NCBI GenBank assembly: GCA_023229645.1
Contig: JALNYU010000018.1
Span: forward strand, 1-64,000
Source of the DNA: Nevskia sp.
GTDB taxonomy: Bacteria; Pseudomonadota; Gammaproteobacteria; Nevskiales; Nevskiaceae
Direction of reading: 5' to 3'
DNA length: 64,000 bases
Shown here: piece after piece, positions 16,522 through 25,343 of the stretch
Layout: each line of letters begins with the position of its first letter
Numbering within the stretch: position 1 is the stretch's first letter
Made by a program: the position numbers and the translations under genes
Notes under the pieces: model-generated
Database searches by the model: none
The model's input: only the letters and a program-made list of their open reading frames with translations
Told to the model about the DNA's origin: nothing

Positions 16522-17841
16522 ATGAATAAGTCCATCGGGGCGGTCGCAGTTCCGTTGTTGGCACTCGCGCTGTTTAGCGGTGCTAGTGCAGCTGACGACG
16601 ACTACTCATCAAAGAATTTTCTGCTCGGCGACTGGGGCGGGCTGAGATCGCAATTGCACAAAAGCGGCGTCGATTTCGCGTTCGAATACGGTGGGCAATT
16701 TGCTTATAACCCCGCTGGCGGCACCAGTCACCGTGGCGCGTACGCCGATCAGGCCGTGGTCGGTGCGACACTCGATCTGGATCGTTTGTTTGGCTGGCAC
16801 GATGCGGTCTTTAAAGTTACGTTGACCGATCGTAACGGCACCAACTTGAGCTCAAAAGCCAATCTGGGCACTTTGAACCAAGTACAGGAAGTTTATGGCC
16901 GTGGCAGCACGGTGCGCTGGACGCAACTTTATTACGAGCAAAAATTCTTCCAGAAAGTATTCGACTTAAAACTGGGCCGTTTGAACGTTGGCGATGATTT
17001 CTTCCCGTTCCCGTGCACGTTTGAAAACCTGAGTTTCTGCGGCTCGCTGCCCGGCAACATCGTTTCCACGTGGTACAACTGGCCGGTGAGCCAATGGGGC
17101 GCTCGGGCTAAATTCCAGCTTGCCGACACGGTGTCGTTCTCGCTCGGTTTGTATCAAATCAACCCCAATTATTTGAAAAACGAGCAGGGGCTGCGTCTCG
17201 ATAACCCGGGCGGCACCATCGGCGGCCTCGTGCCGGTAGAACTCGATTGGAAACCAAAACTCGGCCCGGACAATCTGCCTGGTATCTACGCGGTTGGCGG
17301 CTGGCGCGATAACTCAAATGGCAGCGATGTATTGCTCGACGTCAACGGTAGTCCACGCGCGCAGACCGGCGCTGATCCGTTGGTGCGCGGGAGCGAATCG
17401 GGCGTATTTGTGATGGCGCGGCAGCAACTTACGCGACATAAAAATGACGCCTCACGTGGGCTTACGGTATTTGGCAATTGGGTGCAGGCGGACGCCCACA
17501 CCGCGACGGTCGATCAGCTGCTGACGGTGGGCTTGATCTATAGCGGTCCGTTCGACTATCGCCCACACGACGATATCGCGTTCGCGGCCGGTAAAACGCA
17601 CGCCAATAGCCGAATTGCTGACGGCCAGCGCATCGCTAACGCAAGCATTCCGATCGGTTCTGGTATTTCACCAATTCCGGTGCAGAGTGGCTCGGAGTAT
17701 CCGTTCGAAGTCTATTACAGCTTCCACGTTACACCCGCAATCGTATTGCGGCCGAATGTGCAGTACATCCACACGCCAGGTGGCACAAACGCCAACCCGG
17801 ACATCTGGGTGTTAGGTCTGAAGTATTCCGTTACGTTCTAA
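16522..17841 (+). CDS. oprB: OprB-family carbohydrate-selective porin
   Basis: Outer-membrane porin of 439 residues. The ATG at 16522 has GGAGGAG eight bases upstream, and the TTG at 16507 is rejected because it lies ahead of that site. The signal peptide (KSIGAVAVPLLALALFSG, cleavage after ASA) is followed by the OprB opening NFLLGDWGGLRSQLHKSGVD. Tyr/Trp-rich beta strands run through the chain, and it ends in VLGLKYSVTF with a terminal Phe, the usual signal for BAM insertion. Its neighbour glk and the gts transporter imply glucose diffusion across the outer membrane. A second OprB-like protein lies at 39136-40455 near the fructose genes. A strong hairpin follows the stop. Confidence 0.9.
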   Translation: MNKSIGAVAVPLLALALFSGASAADDDYSSKNFLLGDWGGLRSQLHKSGVDFAFEYGGQFAYNPAGGTSHRGAYADQAVVGATLDLDRLFGWHDAVFKVTLTDRNGTNLSSKANLGTLNQVQEVYGRGSTVRWTQLYYEQKFFQKVFDLKLGRLNVGDDFFPFPCTFENLSFCGSLPGNIVSTWYNWPVSQWGARAKFQLADTVSFSLGLYQINPNYLKNEQGLRLDNPGGTIGGLVPVELDWKPKLGPDNLPGIYAVGGWRDNSNGSDVLLDVNGSPRAQTGADPLVRGSESGVFVMARQQLTRHKNDASRGLTVFGNWVQADAHTATVDQLLTVGLIYSGPFDYRPHDDIAFAAGKTHANSRIADGQRIANASIPIGSGISPIPVQSGSEYPFEVYYSFHVTPAIVLRPNVQYIHTPGGTNANPDIWVLGLKYSVTF

Positions 17842-17861
17842 GCGGCGGAATAGTTGCATCA

Positions 17862-17896
17862 CCCCGGGCGCAGAATGAGCAATGTGGCGCCCGGGG
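17862..17896. terminator. GC-rich hairpin between convergent porin and DUF2058 genes
   Basis: CCCCGGGCGC (17862-17871) and GCGCCCGGGG (17887-17896) form a perfect 10-bp stem with a 15-base loop, between the stops of two convergent genes. There is no clear U-tract on either side, so termination is inferred from position and stem strength. Confidence 0.55.
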
Positions 17897-17958
17897 GTAA
17901 TTAATGCGCAGATATTAGCCCGTATATTGCCCTCAGCGGGTTCCGGCCAACTGATGCG

Positions 17959-18510
17959 CTACCAGGTCAAATCGTCTGGAATCGGGAAATCTTTATAGGG
18001 ATCATCCTCGGCAGCAGCGCTCGCCGTAGAAGCCGCGGTATTCAATAGGATGACCGAGCGCGCATCGCGCTCGCGGATCCGCTCGACGATCGCCGCCGGC
18101 ACCATTTCGTAACGGCCGTCGCACCGCACGATTCCCAGCTGACCATTAATCAGCTGTTTGCGTAGCTCTGCCGTAACAGCGAGGCGGCGGACGTTAGCGC
18201 CGTCGACGAAGTTATAGCTGTCTTCGCTATCTACTTTTGCTACGCGGTTTTGTTCAACGAGTTGCTTAACCTGCGCGCGCCGCGCTTTTTGTTCAGCTTT
18301 TTCTTGCTGCTGGCGATTACGGGCTTGATCTTGCGCAAGCTTTTCGGCGCGCGTGGCCTCAGCCGCCAGCCGTGCCGCTTCCGCTAAGCTCGGTTCGGCG
18401 GGTTTGCCCTGTTGCTGATTCTTTTTTGGCTGCGGGCGGGTAGCGGCCTGCGCCTGTTTTTTGCTGATCAGGCCAGCTTGCAGCAACTGGTCGCGTAGAG
18501 ACATGCTCAT
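17959..18510 (-). CDS. DUF2058 family protein (YaiL-like)
   Basis: Protein of 183 residues beginning MSMSLRDQLLQAGL, then a long charged and probably helical Lys/Gln/Ala/Glu-rich region (about 20-90). A compact C-terminal part follows (YNFVDGANVRRLAVTAELR, GQLGIVRCDGRYEMVP, and ERIRERDARSVILLN). This order matches DUF2058, the family of E. coli YaiL, described as a nucleic-acid-associated cytoplasmic protein of unclear role. It has the same orientation as rsmA, 118 bases downstream of it, where many relatives carry apaG-apaH instead. It converges with the porin gene. I see no strong SD before the ATG at 18510; a second ATG lies two codons later. Confidence 0.85.
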   Translation of the reverse strand: MSMSLRDQLLQAGLISKKQAQAATRPQPKKNQQQGKPAEPSLAEAARLAAEATRAEKLAQDQARNRQQQEKAEQKARRAQVKQLVEQNRVAKVDSEDSYNFVDGANVRRLAVTAELRKQLINGQLGIVRCDGRYEMVPAAIVERIRERDARSVILLNTAASTASAAAEDDPYKDFPIPDDLTW

Positions 18511-18628
18511 GAAATTTGCTCGTTTAATTCCGTCAGATTAGCGCCTTCGGCGCGCCTACAATGCTGGAGGTTCTGGCGGGTGGATGCAAGAGCCTAGCGC
18601 ACGGGTGGTGTGCCCGGAATCGATAAGG

Positions 18629-19429
18629 CTAAGCCGGTGGGTTGTTATCGCGTACGGCCAGCCAGCAATTGGCGAGGCGAGCAAATTCGGCTGGTGCGAG
18701 GCGCTCAGCACGAATACCGGGCTCGATGCCGACAGCACTGATCTGTGCCGGTGTTAGCCAGCCGCGCAGACCGTTTGAGAGAGTCTTGCGGCGATGGTTG
18801 AAGGCGGCGGTGACTAAGCGGTCGTAGGCATTCAGATCGTCGATCTGAAACGGCGCCGGGCGCGGCGTGATGCGGACCACGGCGGAGTCAACTCGCGGCG
18901 GCGGATTGAATGCGCCGGGGCCGACATTGAACAAGCTCGCGGCTTCAGCACGGGCGGCGATAGTGACGGTGAGTCGGCCGTAGTCGTCGCTGCCCGGCTC
19001 GGCGCAAATGCGATCAACCACTTCTTTCTGCAGCATGAAGTGCATGTCGCGCACGCGGGCGGTGTAGCCGAGCAGGTGAAATAGCAGCGGCGTCGAGATG
19101 TTGTATGGCAGATTGCCGATCAGCCGTAATTGGGTGTCTTCCTCGACGAATCGGCCGTAATCGACGCGCAATGCATCTTCAAGATGAATTTCCAGGCCGG
19201 GCGCGTCGCCGCAGGCTGCGCGGAGCGGCGCAATGACGTCGCGGTCGATTTCGATCACATGCAAGTGCTCGACCCGCGGCAATAGCAGCCGCGTGAGTGC
19301 GCCGCGACCGGGGCCTATTTCGATCAGGCAGTCGCCACGTTGCGGATTAATCGTGCGGACGATGCGCTCCAACACCTGCGGGTCGTGCAGAAAGTGTTGG
19401 CCAAAGTGTTTCTTAGCGTAAGAACTCAT
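18629..19429 (-). CDS. rsmA: 16S rRNA dimethyladenosine transferase
   Basis: RsmA/KsgA dimethylates two adjacent adenines in the 3' terminal helix of 16S rRNA during small-subunit assembly, using S-adenosylmethionine. The 266-residue chain has the family opening KKHFGQHFLHDPQVLERIV, the SAM-binding loop IEIGPGRGALTRLL (motif I), the acidic residue of HVIEIDRD (motif II) and the catalytic NLPYNISTPLLFHLL (motif IV). The C-terminal helical domain is complete. Its ATG overlaps the stop of pdxA (ATGA, 19426-19429), so it is translationally coupled as the last gene of lptD-surA-pdxA-rsmA. Confidence 0.95.
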   Translation of the reverse strand: MSSYAKKHFGQHFLHDPQVLERIVRTINPQRGDCLIEIGPGRGALTRLLLPRVEHLHVIEIDRDVIAPLRAACGDAPGLEIHLEDALRVDYGRFVEEDTQLRLIGNLPYNISTPLLFHLLGYTARVRDMHFMLQKEVVDRICAEPGSDDYGRLTVTIAARAEAASLFNVGPGAFNPPPRVDSAVVRITPRPAPFQIDDLNAYDRLVTAAFNHRRKTLSNGLRGWLTPAQISAVGIEPGIRAERLAPAEFARLANCWLAVRDNNPPA

Positions 19430-20433
19430 AATTTTGCCGGCTGACGAAGGGCAAGTTGCAACGCGAGGCGCAGTGCGGCGCGGAGGCTGCCGGCGTCGGC
19501 ACGGCCGCTGCCCGCCAGTTCCAGCGCAGTACCGTGATCGACTGAAGTGCGAATGATCGGCAGCCCGAGCGTGACATTCACCGCTTGCCCAAAGCCAACG
19601 TGCTTAAGTACCGGTAATCCTTGATCGTGATACATCGCCAGCACCGCATCAGCAGCGGCGAGGCGATTCGGCGTAAATAGCGTATCCGCGGGCAGCGGAC
19701 CCATCAGATCCAGGCCTTCGCCACGCAGCGTGTTAAGTGTCGGTTCGATGATTTCGATTTCTTCGCGGCCGAGATGGCCGCTTTCGCCTGCGTGTGGGTT
19801 CAGCCCGCAGACCAGAATCCGCGGCGTGGCGATGCCGAATTTATCGATCAGATCGCGCTGCAGAATGCGCAGCACTGTCGTCAGCGTCTCAGCGGTGATC
19901 GCGTCGGGAACGGCGCGCAACGGCAGATGGGTGGTTGCCAGTGCGACGCGCAGTGTGCCCGCGGTTAGCAACATCACCGGCGTTACGCCGCCGCAGTGCT
20001 CGGCGAGGAACTCGGTATGACCGGTAAACGGATAGCCGCCGTCGTTGATGACGCCTTTATGCACCGGCGCCGTAACCATCCCCGCTGCAGTGCCATGTAA
20101 ACACTGCTCGGTGGCTACGCGCAAAGTTTCCAACACATAACCGGCGTTCGCGGGATTCAGCTGGCCAGGCTGCACAGGTTGTCCAGTGGCGACCGGAATA
20201 ATGGCCATGGTTCCCGGTCGGTGAGGGCCGGACGATTCGGCATTTACTAGCCGTAGCGGCAGGCCAAGCTGCCGCGCGCGTTGTTCCAGTAGCGCCGGGT
20301 CGGCGACGACCTGTAGTTGCGTCGGCCAAATTTCCTGTGCGATCTCGATAACCAGGTCAGGGCCGATGCCCGCCGGCTCGCCCGACGTAATGAGCAAAGG
20401 CTTCGGCGCGGCGTCAGGCGCGGGATGCGCCAT
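19426..20433 (-). CDS. pdxA: 4-hydroxythreonine-4-phosphate dehydrogenase
   Basis: PdxA oxidises 4-phosphohydroxy-L-threonine in the DXP-dependent branch of pyridoxal phosphate synthesis, using NAD. In 335 residues it shows the N-terminal TSGEPAGIGPDL and the three metal-binding histidines in FTGHTEFLAEHC, GLNPHAGESG and MYHDQGLPVLKH. The C-terminal IRTSVDHGTALELAGSG and ADAGSLRAALRLA are also present. The ATG lies three bases after the surA stop, and the gene end overlaps rsmA. Its place between surA and rsmA is the common gammaproteobacterial order. Confidence 0.95.
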   Translation of the reverse strand: MAHPAPDAAPKPLLITSGEPAGIGPDLVIEIAQEIWPTQLQVVADPALLEQRARQLGLPLRLVNAESSGPHRPGTMAIIPVATGQPVQPGQLNPANAGYVLETLRVATEQCLHGTAAGMVTAPVHKGVINDGGYPFTGHTEFLAEHCGGVTPVMLLTAGTLRVALATTHLPLRAVPDAITAETLTTVLRILQRDLIDKFGIATPRILVCGLNPHAGESGHLGREEIEIIEPTLNTLRGEGLDLMGPLPADTLFTPNRLAAADAVLAMYHDQGLPVLKHVGFGQAVNVTLGLPIIRTSVDHGTALELAGSGRADAGSLRAALRLALQLALRQPAKL

Positions 20434-20436
20434 TGT

Positions 20437-21759
20437 TCAGCCTGCCGGTTTCGTACTGCTCGCTGCGTCAGGCGTTGCCAAGCGGTATTCGACGTAAGCC
20501 TCATCCCGCAAGCGACGAACCCAAGCCTCGTACTCTTCCGCCTCTTTCCGCTGCCCGATGGCCTGCCGAACGCGACCGCGACGTGCTTCATCGGTGGCGT
20601 CGCGCGTGCGGCGTTCGATGACCCGCGCGATATGCCAACCGAACTGGGTATGGAACGGTGCACTGACTTGGTTGGGCTGCAGCGCATCGATAGCCGCTTG
20701 GAATTCAGCAGCAAATACGCCCGGCGGCTGCCAGCCCAGATCGCCACCCGAGTTTTTCGAGCCAGGGTCGTCCGAGTATTTTTTTGCCAGCGTCGCGAAG
20801 TCCTCGCCTTTTACGACGCGATCATGCAGATCGCGCGACAGAGCATGTGTCGCTTCTTCATCGCGCAGCGCATTCGGTGCCACGAGGATATGCTGGGCGC
20901 GGGTTTCACTGACGGTGGTGCGCTCGCTGGTATCGCGTTTTTCGACCAGCTTGATGATGTTATAGCCGCCGCCGGACTCGATTAAATTGCTGATTTCTCC
21001 GATAGACAGGCGCGGCGCGACATTGGCAAACGCGGTTGGCAGGTTGTTGCCTTTGCGCCAGTCCAAGTCGCCGCCTTGCAAGGCTTGCTGGCCATCGGAG
21101 CTGGCAATTGCAATCTGGGCAAAATCGCCGCCTTCGCGGACTTGCTTCAGCAAGCCCTGGGCCTTGGCCCGTGCTTTGGCGCGGACTTCAGTATTCGCGC
21201 CATCCGGTACGGCGACCAAGATATGCGATAAGCGATACTCGGTGTTGTCTTCGGCGCTGGCGTTGGCGAGCGCGAAATCGACGTCCTGCTCGGTAACAAC
21301 AACGCGCGAGCCAACTTCTTTTTGGCGTACGCGCTGGCTCAATACTTCGTCGCGTACCTGTTCGCGCACCGCAGCGTAATCGAGGCCTTGTTGTTTCAGC
21401 GTTTCAATGAACTGTTCGAGACTAACTTTGTTTTGCCCGGCGATGGCGGTTAAAACTTCGTTCAACTCGCGATCGTCGATGCGGATGCCGGCCTCAGTGG
21501 CGCGCTCAGTTTGCAGGCGCGTCACAATTAAGCGCTCCAAAACCTGACTTTGCAGGCCGCTCGTCGGCGGCACCGCGATGCCGCGTTCGCGCAACTGGTT
21601 TTCAGTGATTTTGATTGCCCGATCGAGCTCGCTTTGCAGGACGACATCAGTGTTGACGACGGCAACGATGCGGTCTAGCGGTTCTTCGGCGGCACTTGTC
21701 GCATTGCAGAATAAGGTTAGGCACAGCGTGGCAAGCAGGGGCAGACAGGGCAGCTTCAT
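20437..21759 (-). CDS. surA: Periplasmic chaperone and prolyl isomerase SurA
   Basis: SurA escorts outer-membrane proteins, LptD among them, through the periplasm. I use the ATG at 21759 because it starts a signal peptide (MKLPCLPLLATLCLTLFCNA, cleavage after TSAA); the frame continues to 21888 but that part has no signal features. The 440-residue protein has the SurA N-terminal domain (LDRIVAVVNTDVVLQSELD), two parvulin domains (beginning around YRLSHILVAVP and TRAQHILVAPN) and the C-terminal segment AFHTQFGW-like HTQFGWHIARVIERR. It lies 55 bases downstream of lptD, its main client. Confidence 0.93.
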   Translation of the reverse strand: MKLPCLPLLATLCLTLFCNATSAAEEPLDRIVAVVNTDVVLQSELDRAIKITENQLRERGIAVPPTSGLQSQVLERLIVTRLQTERATEAGIRIDDRELNEVLTAIAGQNKVSLEQFIETLKQQGLDYAAVREQVRDEVLSQRVRQKEVGSRVVVTEQDVDFALANASAEDNTEYRLSHILVAVPDGANTEVRAKARAKAQGLLKQVREGGDFAQIAIASSDGQQALQGGDLDWRKGNNLPTAFANVAPRLSIGEISNLIESGGGYNIIKLVEKRDTSERTTVSETRAQHILVAPNALRDEEATHALSRDLHDRVVKGEDFATLAKKYSDDPGSKNSGGDLGWQPPGVFAAEFQAAIDALQPNQVSAPFHTQFGWHIARVIERRTRDATDEARRGRVRQAIGQRKEAEEYEAWVRRLRDEAYVEYRLATPDAASSTKPAG

Positions 21760-21814
21760 CGAACGACCATGATTCCAGTGAGTGAATAAGGTTACCACGG
21801 CCGGCAAACCGGCT

Positions 21815-24031
21815 TTATTGCTTTTCGATACGGCGCTTGGCGTCGACAAAATCTTCGGTCGGCAGCAGGCGTTCGAAACCGTTACCAATGCGCGTCAAAC
21901 CCTTCAGCTCGAGCTGAATATAGAAGCCGTTGTTGAAGCGATCGATCGTGCTGCCGCTCAAATACCGGCGGTAGGTGGTGCTGATCGCCCAGCAGCAGGT
22001 TTGGTATTCAATGCCACCAAAAGCTTCCAATGTGCTGTTGTCCCGCAGCGAGTAGCGTACGCGGCCGGCGAGTCGCCAGGCGCTGGTGATCGGCGCCGAA
22101 AAGCTGGCGTCGGCCTGTTCCAGTAGGCCGTTGCGGTAGCGGTACGCAAGATCCAAGCGCTTGCCGGCTTCTCCGGCTTGCGGATCGCGATAGCGGAGAT
22201 CAAATGCGGTGCGGGTTAGGCGATCAAACTCGGGCCTTACTTCCGCCGTCGCGCTTGCCGACCAATGCGAGGTAATTTGGTACTCGATATTTGCGAGGTA
22301 GTCAGAGCTACCGGTGGTTGGCGTGTCGAATCCGGGCAGGTTCACACGCGGATTGCGGATGTAATAAACCTGTCCGATGGTTGCTTTCAAACGCACGACG
22401 CCGGTGGTGGGCTCGATAAGCCGCGTGGTTAGTGCCGAGGTCAGCTGGTTGGCGTCAGAAATACGGTCCTGACCGGAATAGCGGTTGCGCGCAAATAGCT
22501 GCGGAAAATCGAAATCGGGAAGGCCGGAGTCGAATAGCGGCAGCGTGCTTTGGTCGCGATACGGCACGTACAAATAATAGAGATGCGGTTCCAGCGTTTG
22601 CAGGCGGCCGCTTTCGTTCAGACGCTCAAAGCGCAGGCCGCCTTCGGCGTTGAATAGCGGCAGCGTGCGGCGCGGCTCGGCAGCCTGACCCGGCGCGGTG
22701 TCGGTCAGGTTATAGGCGGTGTACGAAAGATCAGCCTGTGCCGAGGCAAACCATGCGGCGCGATCTTTCTCCCAGCGTAAATACGGCTGCGCGATAATGC
22801 GCTGACCCTCCACCGAGTTAGCGCGGGCAAAGTTAGTGAATTCGCCATCGAGCCCGGCGCGGGCGTCGAAATAGCTGTTCTTGGTCAGTGCATTTAAGCG
22901 GATCTGCGGTAGGCGCTGATAGGGCGTCGTGATATCCGATGTCGGCGCGGTCAGGATCTGGTAATCCTGAACCTGCGCTTGAATACGGAAATTAGTCGGC
23001 GCTTGGTAAGTCAACGTTGCGCCGCGTTCGAGGAACGGCGTGGAGGTTAAATCAACCCCGCCACCGAAATTAGCGAAGTAGTTGCGATCGCTAACTTCGC
23101 CGTATTTCGCCTCAAGACCGAAGCGGGGCGTTAACCGGCCCTGGTGTTCAAAATCGAGGTAGCTGCGTTCGGCGCCGCCGAGCTTGTCGTCATTCGGTAA
23201 AAATTCACCAAATAACCCCCCTTGGCTGCTCCTGAAAAGGTAGCGGAAACGGCCACCGATTTGCTCGCCGCGTTCCGATAAATAACGCGGAATCAATGTG
23301 GCGTCGTAGTTCGGCCCGAGGTTCAGATAGAACGGGACGCGAATATCAAAGCCATTGGTGTTGTTATTGCCGACGATTGGGAACAGGAAGCCGCTATGGC
23401 GCAGGCCATCGATCGGGAATTGAAAATACGGCAGATAGAACAGTGGCACATGCTGAAAGCGCAACACGGCGTTTCGCGCGGTGCCGATGCCTTCCTCGTG
23501 TTTGAGCGTGATTTCGTCCGCGCTTAAGGTCCAGGCCTCGTCGCCGGGCGCGCAGGTGGTGTAGCGCACGCCTTCAAGATGCGCCACGCCATCTTTTGAC
23601 ACAACAAGACGTTGCGATTCGCCGCGGCCTGAGATTTCGCGCAGCGTAAAGCGGTTGTCGAGGAATACGCCGCTGCCGAGTTTAAGGTCGTAGTCGGTGC
23701 GGTTACTGCGGATCGCCAGCCGGTTGTCGCGGAATATCGACTCCGAGTGCGTCAGGATGTGGGCGTCGGCCTCGTTGTATTCGAGTTGTTCGGCCGCAAA
23801 TTCCCGGCCATTTTGGCTGACATGAACCGAACCGGTCAGCGTCGAAATGCCGTTTTCGCTGAAATCGGCGCGATCGGCGTTCAGGATGAGCTTCGGATCG
23901 GCGGGAACCGGTGGCAATTCCTGCAGGTAATCGAACTGCGGACACGTCGCGGGCGCAGCATGCACTGCGCTGCTCAGAAAGATCGATGCCACCGCGCAAC
24001 GGCGCAGCAGAAGATGGGGCGAGGGGGGCAA
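21815..24031 (-). CDS. lptD: LPS-assembly outer-membrane protein LptD
   Basis: LptD, with the lipoprotein LptE, inserts lipopolysaccharide into the outer leaflet. After the signal peptide comes an OstA-like periplasmic domain (LILNADRADFSENGISTLTGSVHV), then the long beta-barrel ending GLTRIGNGFERLLPTEDFV. The cysteine pairs needed for LptD disulphides are visible near the mature N-terminus (ATCPQF), in YTTCAPGD and near the end (YQTCCWAI). The start is uncertain. The open frame reaches an ATG at 24187, but that codon lies in a repeat element and the added 52 residues look non-coding. The TTG at 24031, with GGAAA upstream, begins directly at the signal peptide (PHLLLRRCAVASIFLSSAVHA), so I prefer it. 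Confidence 0.88.
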   Translation of the reverse strand: MPPSPHLLLRRCAVASIFLSSAVHAAPATCPQFDYLQELPPVPADPKLILNADRADFSENGISTLTGSVHVSQNGREFAAEQLEYNEADAHILTHSESIFRDNRLAIRSNRTDYDLKLGSGVFLDNRFTLREISGRGESQRLVVSKDGVAHLEGVRYTTCAPGDEAWTLSADEITLKHEEGIGTARNAVLRFQHVPLFYLPYFQFPIDGLRHSGFLFPIVGNNNTNGFDIRVPFYLNLGPNYDATLIPRYLSERGEQIGGRFRYLFRSSQGGLFGEFLPNDDKLGGAERSYLDFEHQGRLTPRFGLEAKYGEVSDRNYFANFGGGVDLTSTPFLERGATLTYQAPTNFRIQAQVQDYQILTAPTSDITTPYQRLPQIRLNALTKNSYFDARAGLDGEFTNFARANSVEGQRIIAQPYLRWEKDRAAWFASAQADLSYTAYNLTDTAPGQAAEPRRTLPLFNAEGGLRFERLNESGRLQTLEPHLYYLYVPYRDQSTLPLFDSGLPDFDFPQLFARNRYSGQDRISDANQLTSALTTRLIEPTTGVVRLKATIGQVYYIRNPRVNLPGFDTPTTGSSDYLANIEYQITSHWSASATAEVRPEFDRLTRTAFDLRYRDPQAGEAGKRLDLAYRYRNGLLEQADASFSAPITSAWRLAGRVRYSLRDNSTLEAFGGIEYQTCCWAISTTYRRYLSGSTIDRFNNGFYIQLELKGLTRIGNGFERLLPTEDFVDAKRRIEKQ

Positions 24032-24164
24032 GCGTCGTTTCCAGTTAATGGGGCTGTCTGCACTCGGATTATGGCCGCGCTGCGGGCTGGACAGTGCCGC
24101 TACAGTTCGGGGCAGCGCAGTATCGGTTTTGCGCCGACGCGGTGCAAATACCGGCACGTCCTGT

Positions 24165-24256
24165 TTATTGATCCAGCCATTTCTCACCGTCTCAGAAGTG
24201 CGGCGCTCAGTTTGGCGCCGCGCTTTTATTCAAACATATAATGGCCAGATCAATAA
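24165..24256. repeat. Inverted-repeat element copy 3 (MITE/REPIN-like)
   Basis: Ends TTATTGATCCAGCCATT (24165-24181) and AATGGCCAGATCAATAA (24240-24256) pair with one mismatch. Inside is a palindrome GGCGCTCAGTTTGGCGCC. Length and ends match copies 1 and 2. It sits in the divergent lptD/amgK promoter region and supplies the ATG of the over-long lptD frame. Confidence 0.8.
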
Positions 24257-24307
24257 TCTATGGGCTCTAGCATGAATGCCCTATGAGCCCAATCCGCCGT
24301 GAATTCG

Positions 24308-25318
24308 ATGCCGACTGCAACTGTGCTCAATGACGATCCCCGTGCTGAGCAGGCACGCCGCTGGGCGTTTGCTGCCTTAAACCTAAACGACGCGCACTTC
24401 GCGCCGGCTTCCGCTGACGCCAGCTTCCGCCGCTATTTCCGTATCGAAAATGGCGGCCAAAGTTGGATCGTCATGGACGCCCCGCCGGCCACCGAGGACT
24501 GCCGGCCGTTCTTGCGGGTCGGCGATTTATTGCGCCAAGCCGGGCTGCACGTTCCGCAGACGATCGCGCAAGATTTGGCGAACGGCTTTTTACTGCTCAG
24601 TGATCTTGGCCGGCAGACCTATCTCGACGTGCTGACGCCCGACAACGCTGATGCGCTATTCGAGCCGGCAATCGATGCGCTAATCGCTTGGCAGCGCGCC
24701 AGCCAGCCCAGCGTGTTGCCCGAATACGACGCCGCGCTATTGCGCCGTGAGTTGGCTTTGTTTCCGGACTGGTATCTCGCACGCCATCTTGGTTTGACGC
24801 TAAGCGGCGGGCTACAGGCCGCGTGGCAGGGTGTAACAGACCATTTGCTGGAAAATGCACTTGCGCAACCGCGGGTTTTTGTTCATCGCGACTATATGCC
24901 GCGCAACCTGATGTTAAGCGCGCCGAATCCCGGTGTTCTCGATTACCAAGACGCGGTCTATGGTCCAATCGCCTACGATCCAATTTGCTTATTCAAAGAC
25001 GCTTTCCTGAGTTGGCCGGAGGCGCGCGTCGAAGCCTGGTTACAGCTTTATCATCGCCGCGCGCTGGCAGCTGGCTTGCCCGTGCCACCATGGCCGCAAT
25101 TTAAGCGTGACGCCGCATGGATTGGGCTGCAGCGGCATTTGAAAGTGCTGGGTATATTTGCGCGCATTAACTACCGTGACGGTAAGCCGAAGTACCTTGC
25201 CGATACCCCGCGTTTCCTACGTTACGTCTTAACCGTCGCCCGTCAATATTCGGAGTTGACGCCGCTAGCGGCGTTGGTCGAAGCCGAAGTGTTGCCGCGC
25301 GCTGGCTTCGCGCTTTGA
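24308..25318 (+). CDS. amgK: AmgK-type N-acetylmuramate/N-acetylglucosamine kinase
   Basis: Cytoplasmic sugar kinase of the aminoglycoside-phosphotransferase fold. It phosphorylates the anomeric position of MurNAc or GlcNAc released during wall turnover. The ATG at 24308 is used; a GTG nine bases earlier is possible. Motifs are ASFRRYFRI (nucleotide loop), WIVMDAPP, the catalytic loop VFVHRDYMPRNLM (HxD with N) and the metal site GVLDYQDAVYGP. The pairing with murU 25 bases downstream is diagnostic of the AmgK-MurU salvage route known in Pseudomonas, which bypasses de novo UDP-MurNAc synthesis and the fosfomycin target MurA. It is divergent from lptD, so two envelope units share one intergenic region. 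Confidence 0.9.
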   Translation: MPTATVLNDDPRAEQARRWAFAALNLNDAHFAPASADASFRRYFRIENGGQSWIVMDAPPATEDCRPFLRVGDLLRQAGLHVPQTIAQDLANGFLLLSDLGRQTYLDVLTPDNADALFEPAIDALIAWQRASQPSVLPEYDAALLRRELALFPDWYLARHLGLTLSGGLQAAWQGVTDHLLENALAQPRVFVHRDYMPRNLMLSAPNPGVLDYQDAVYGPIAYDPICLFKDAFLSWPEARVEAWLQLYHRRALAAGLPVPPWPQFKRDAAWIGLQRHLKVLGIFARINYRDGKPKYLADTPRFLRYVLTVARQYSELTPLAALVEAEVLPRAGFAL

Positions 25319-25343
25319 CGGCGTATTCCGCATTCGCCGCACA

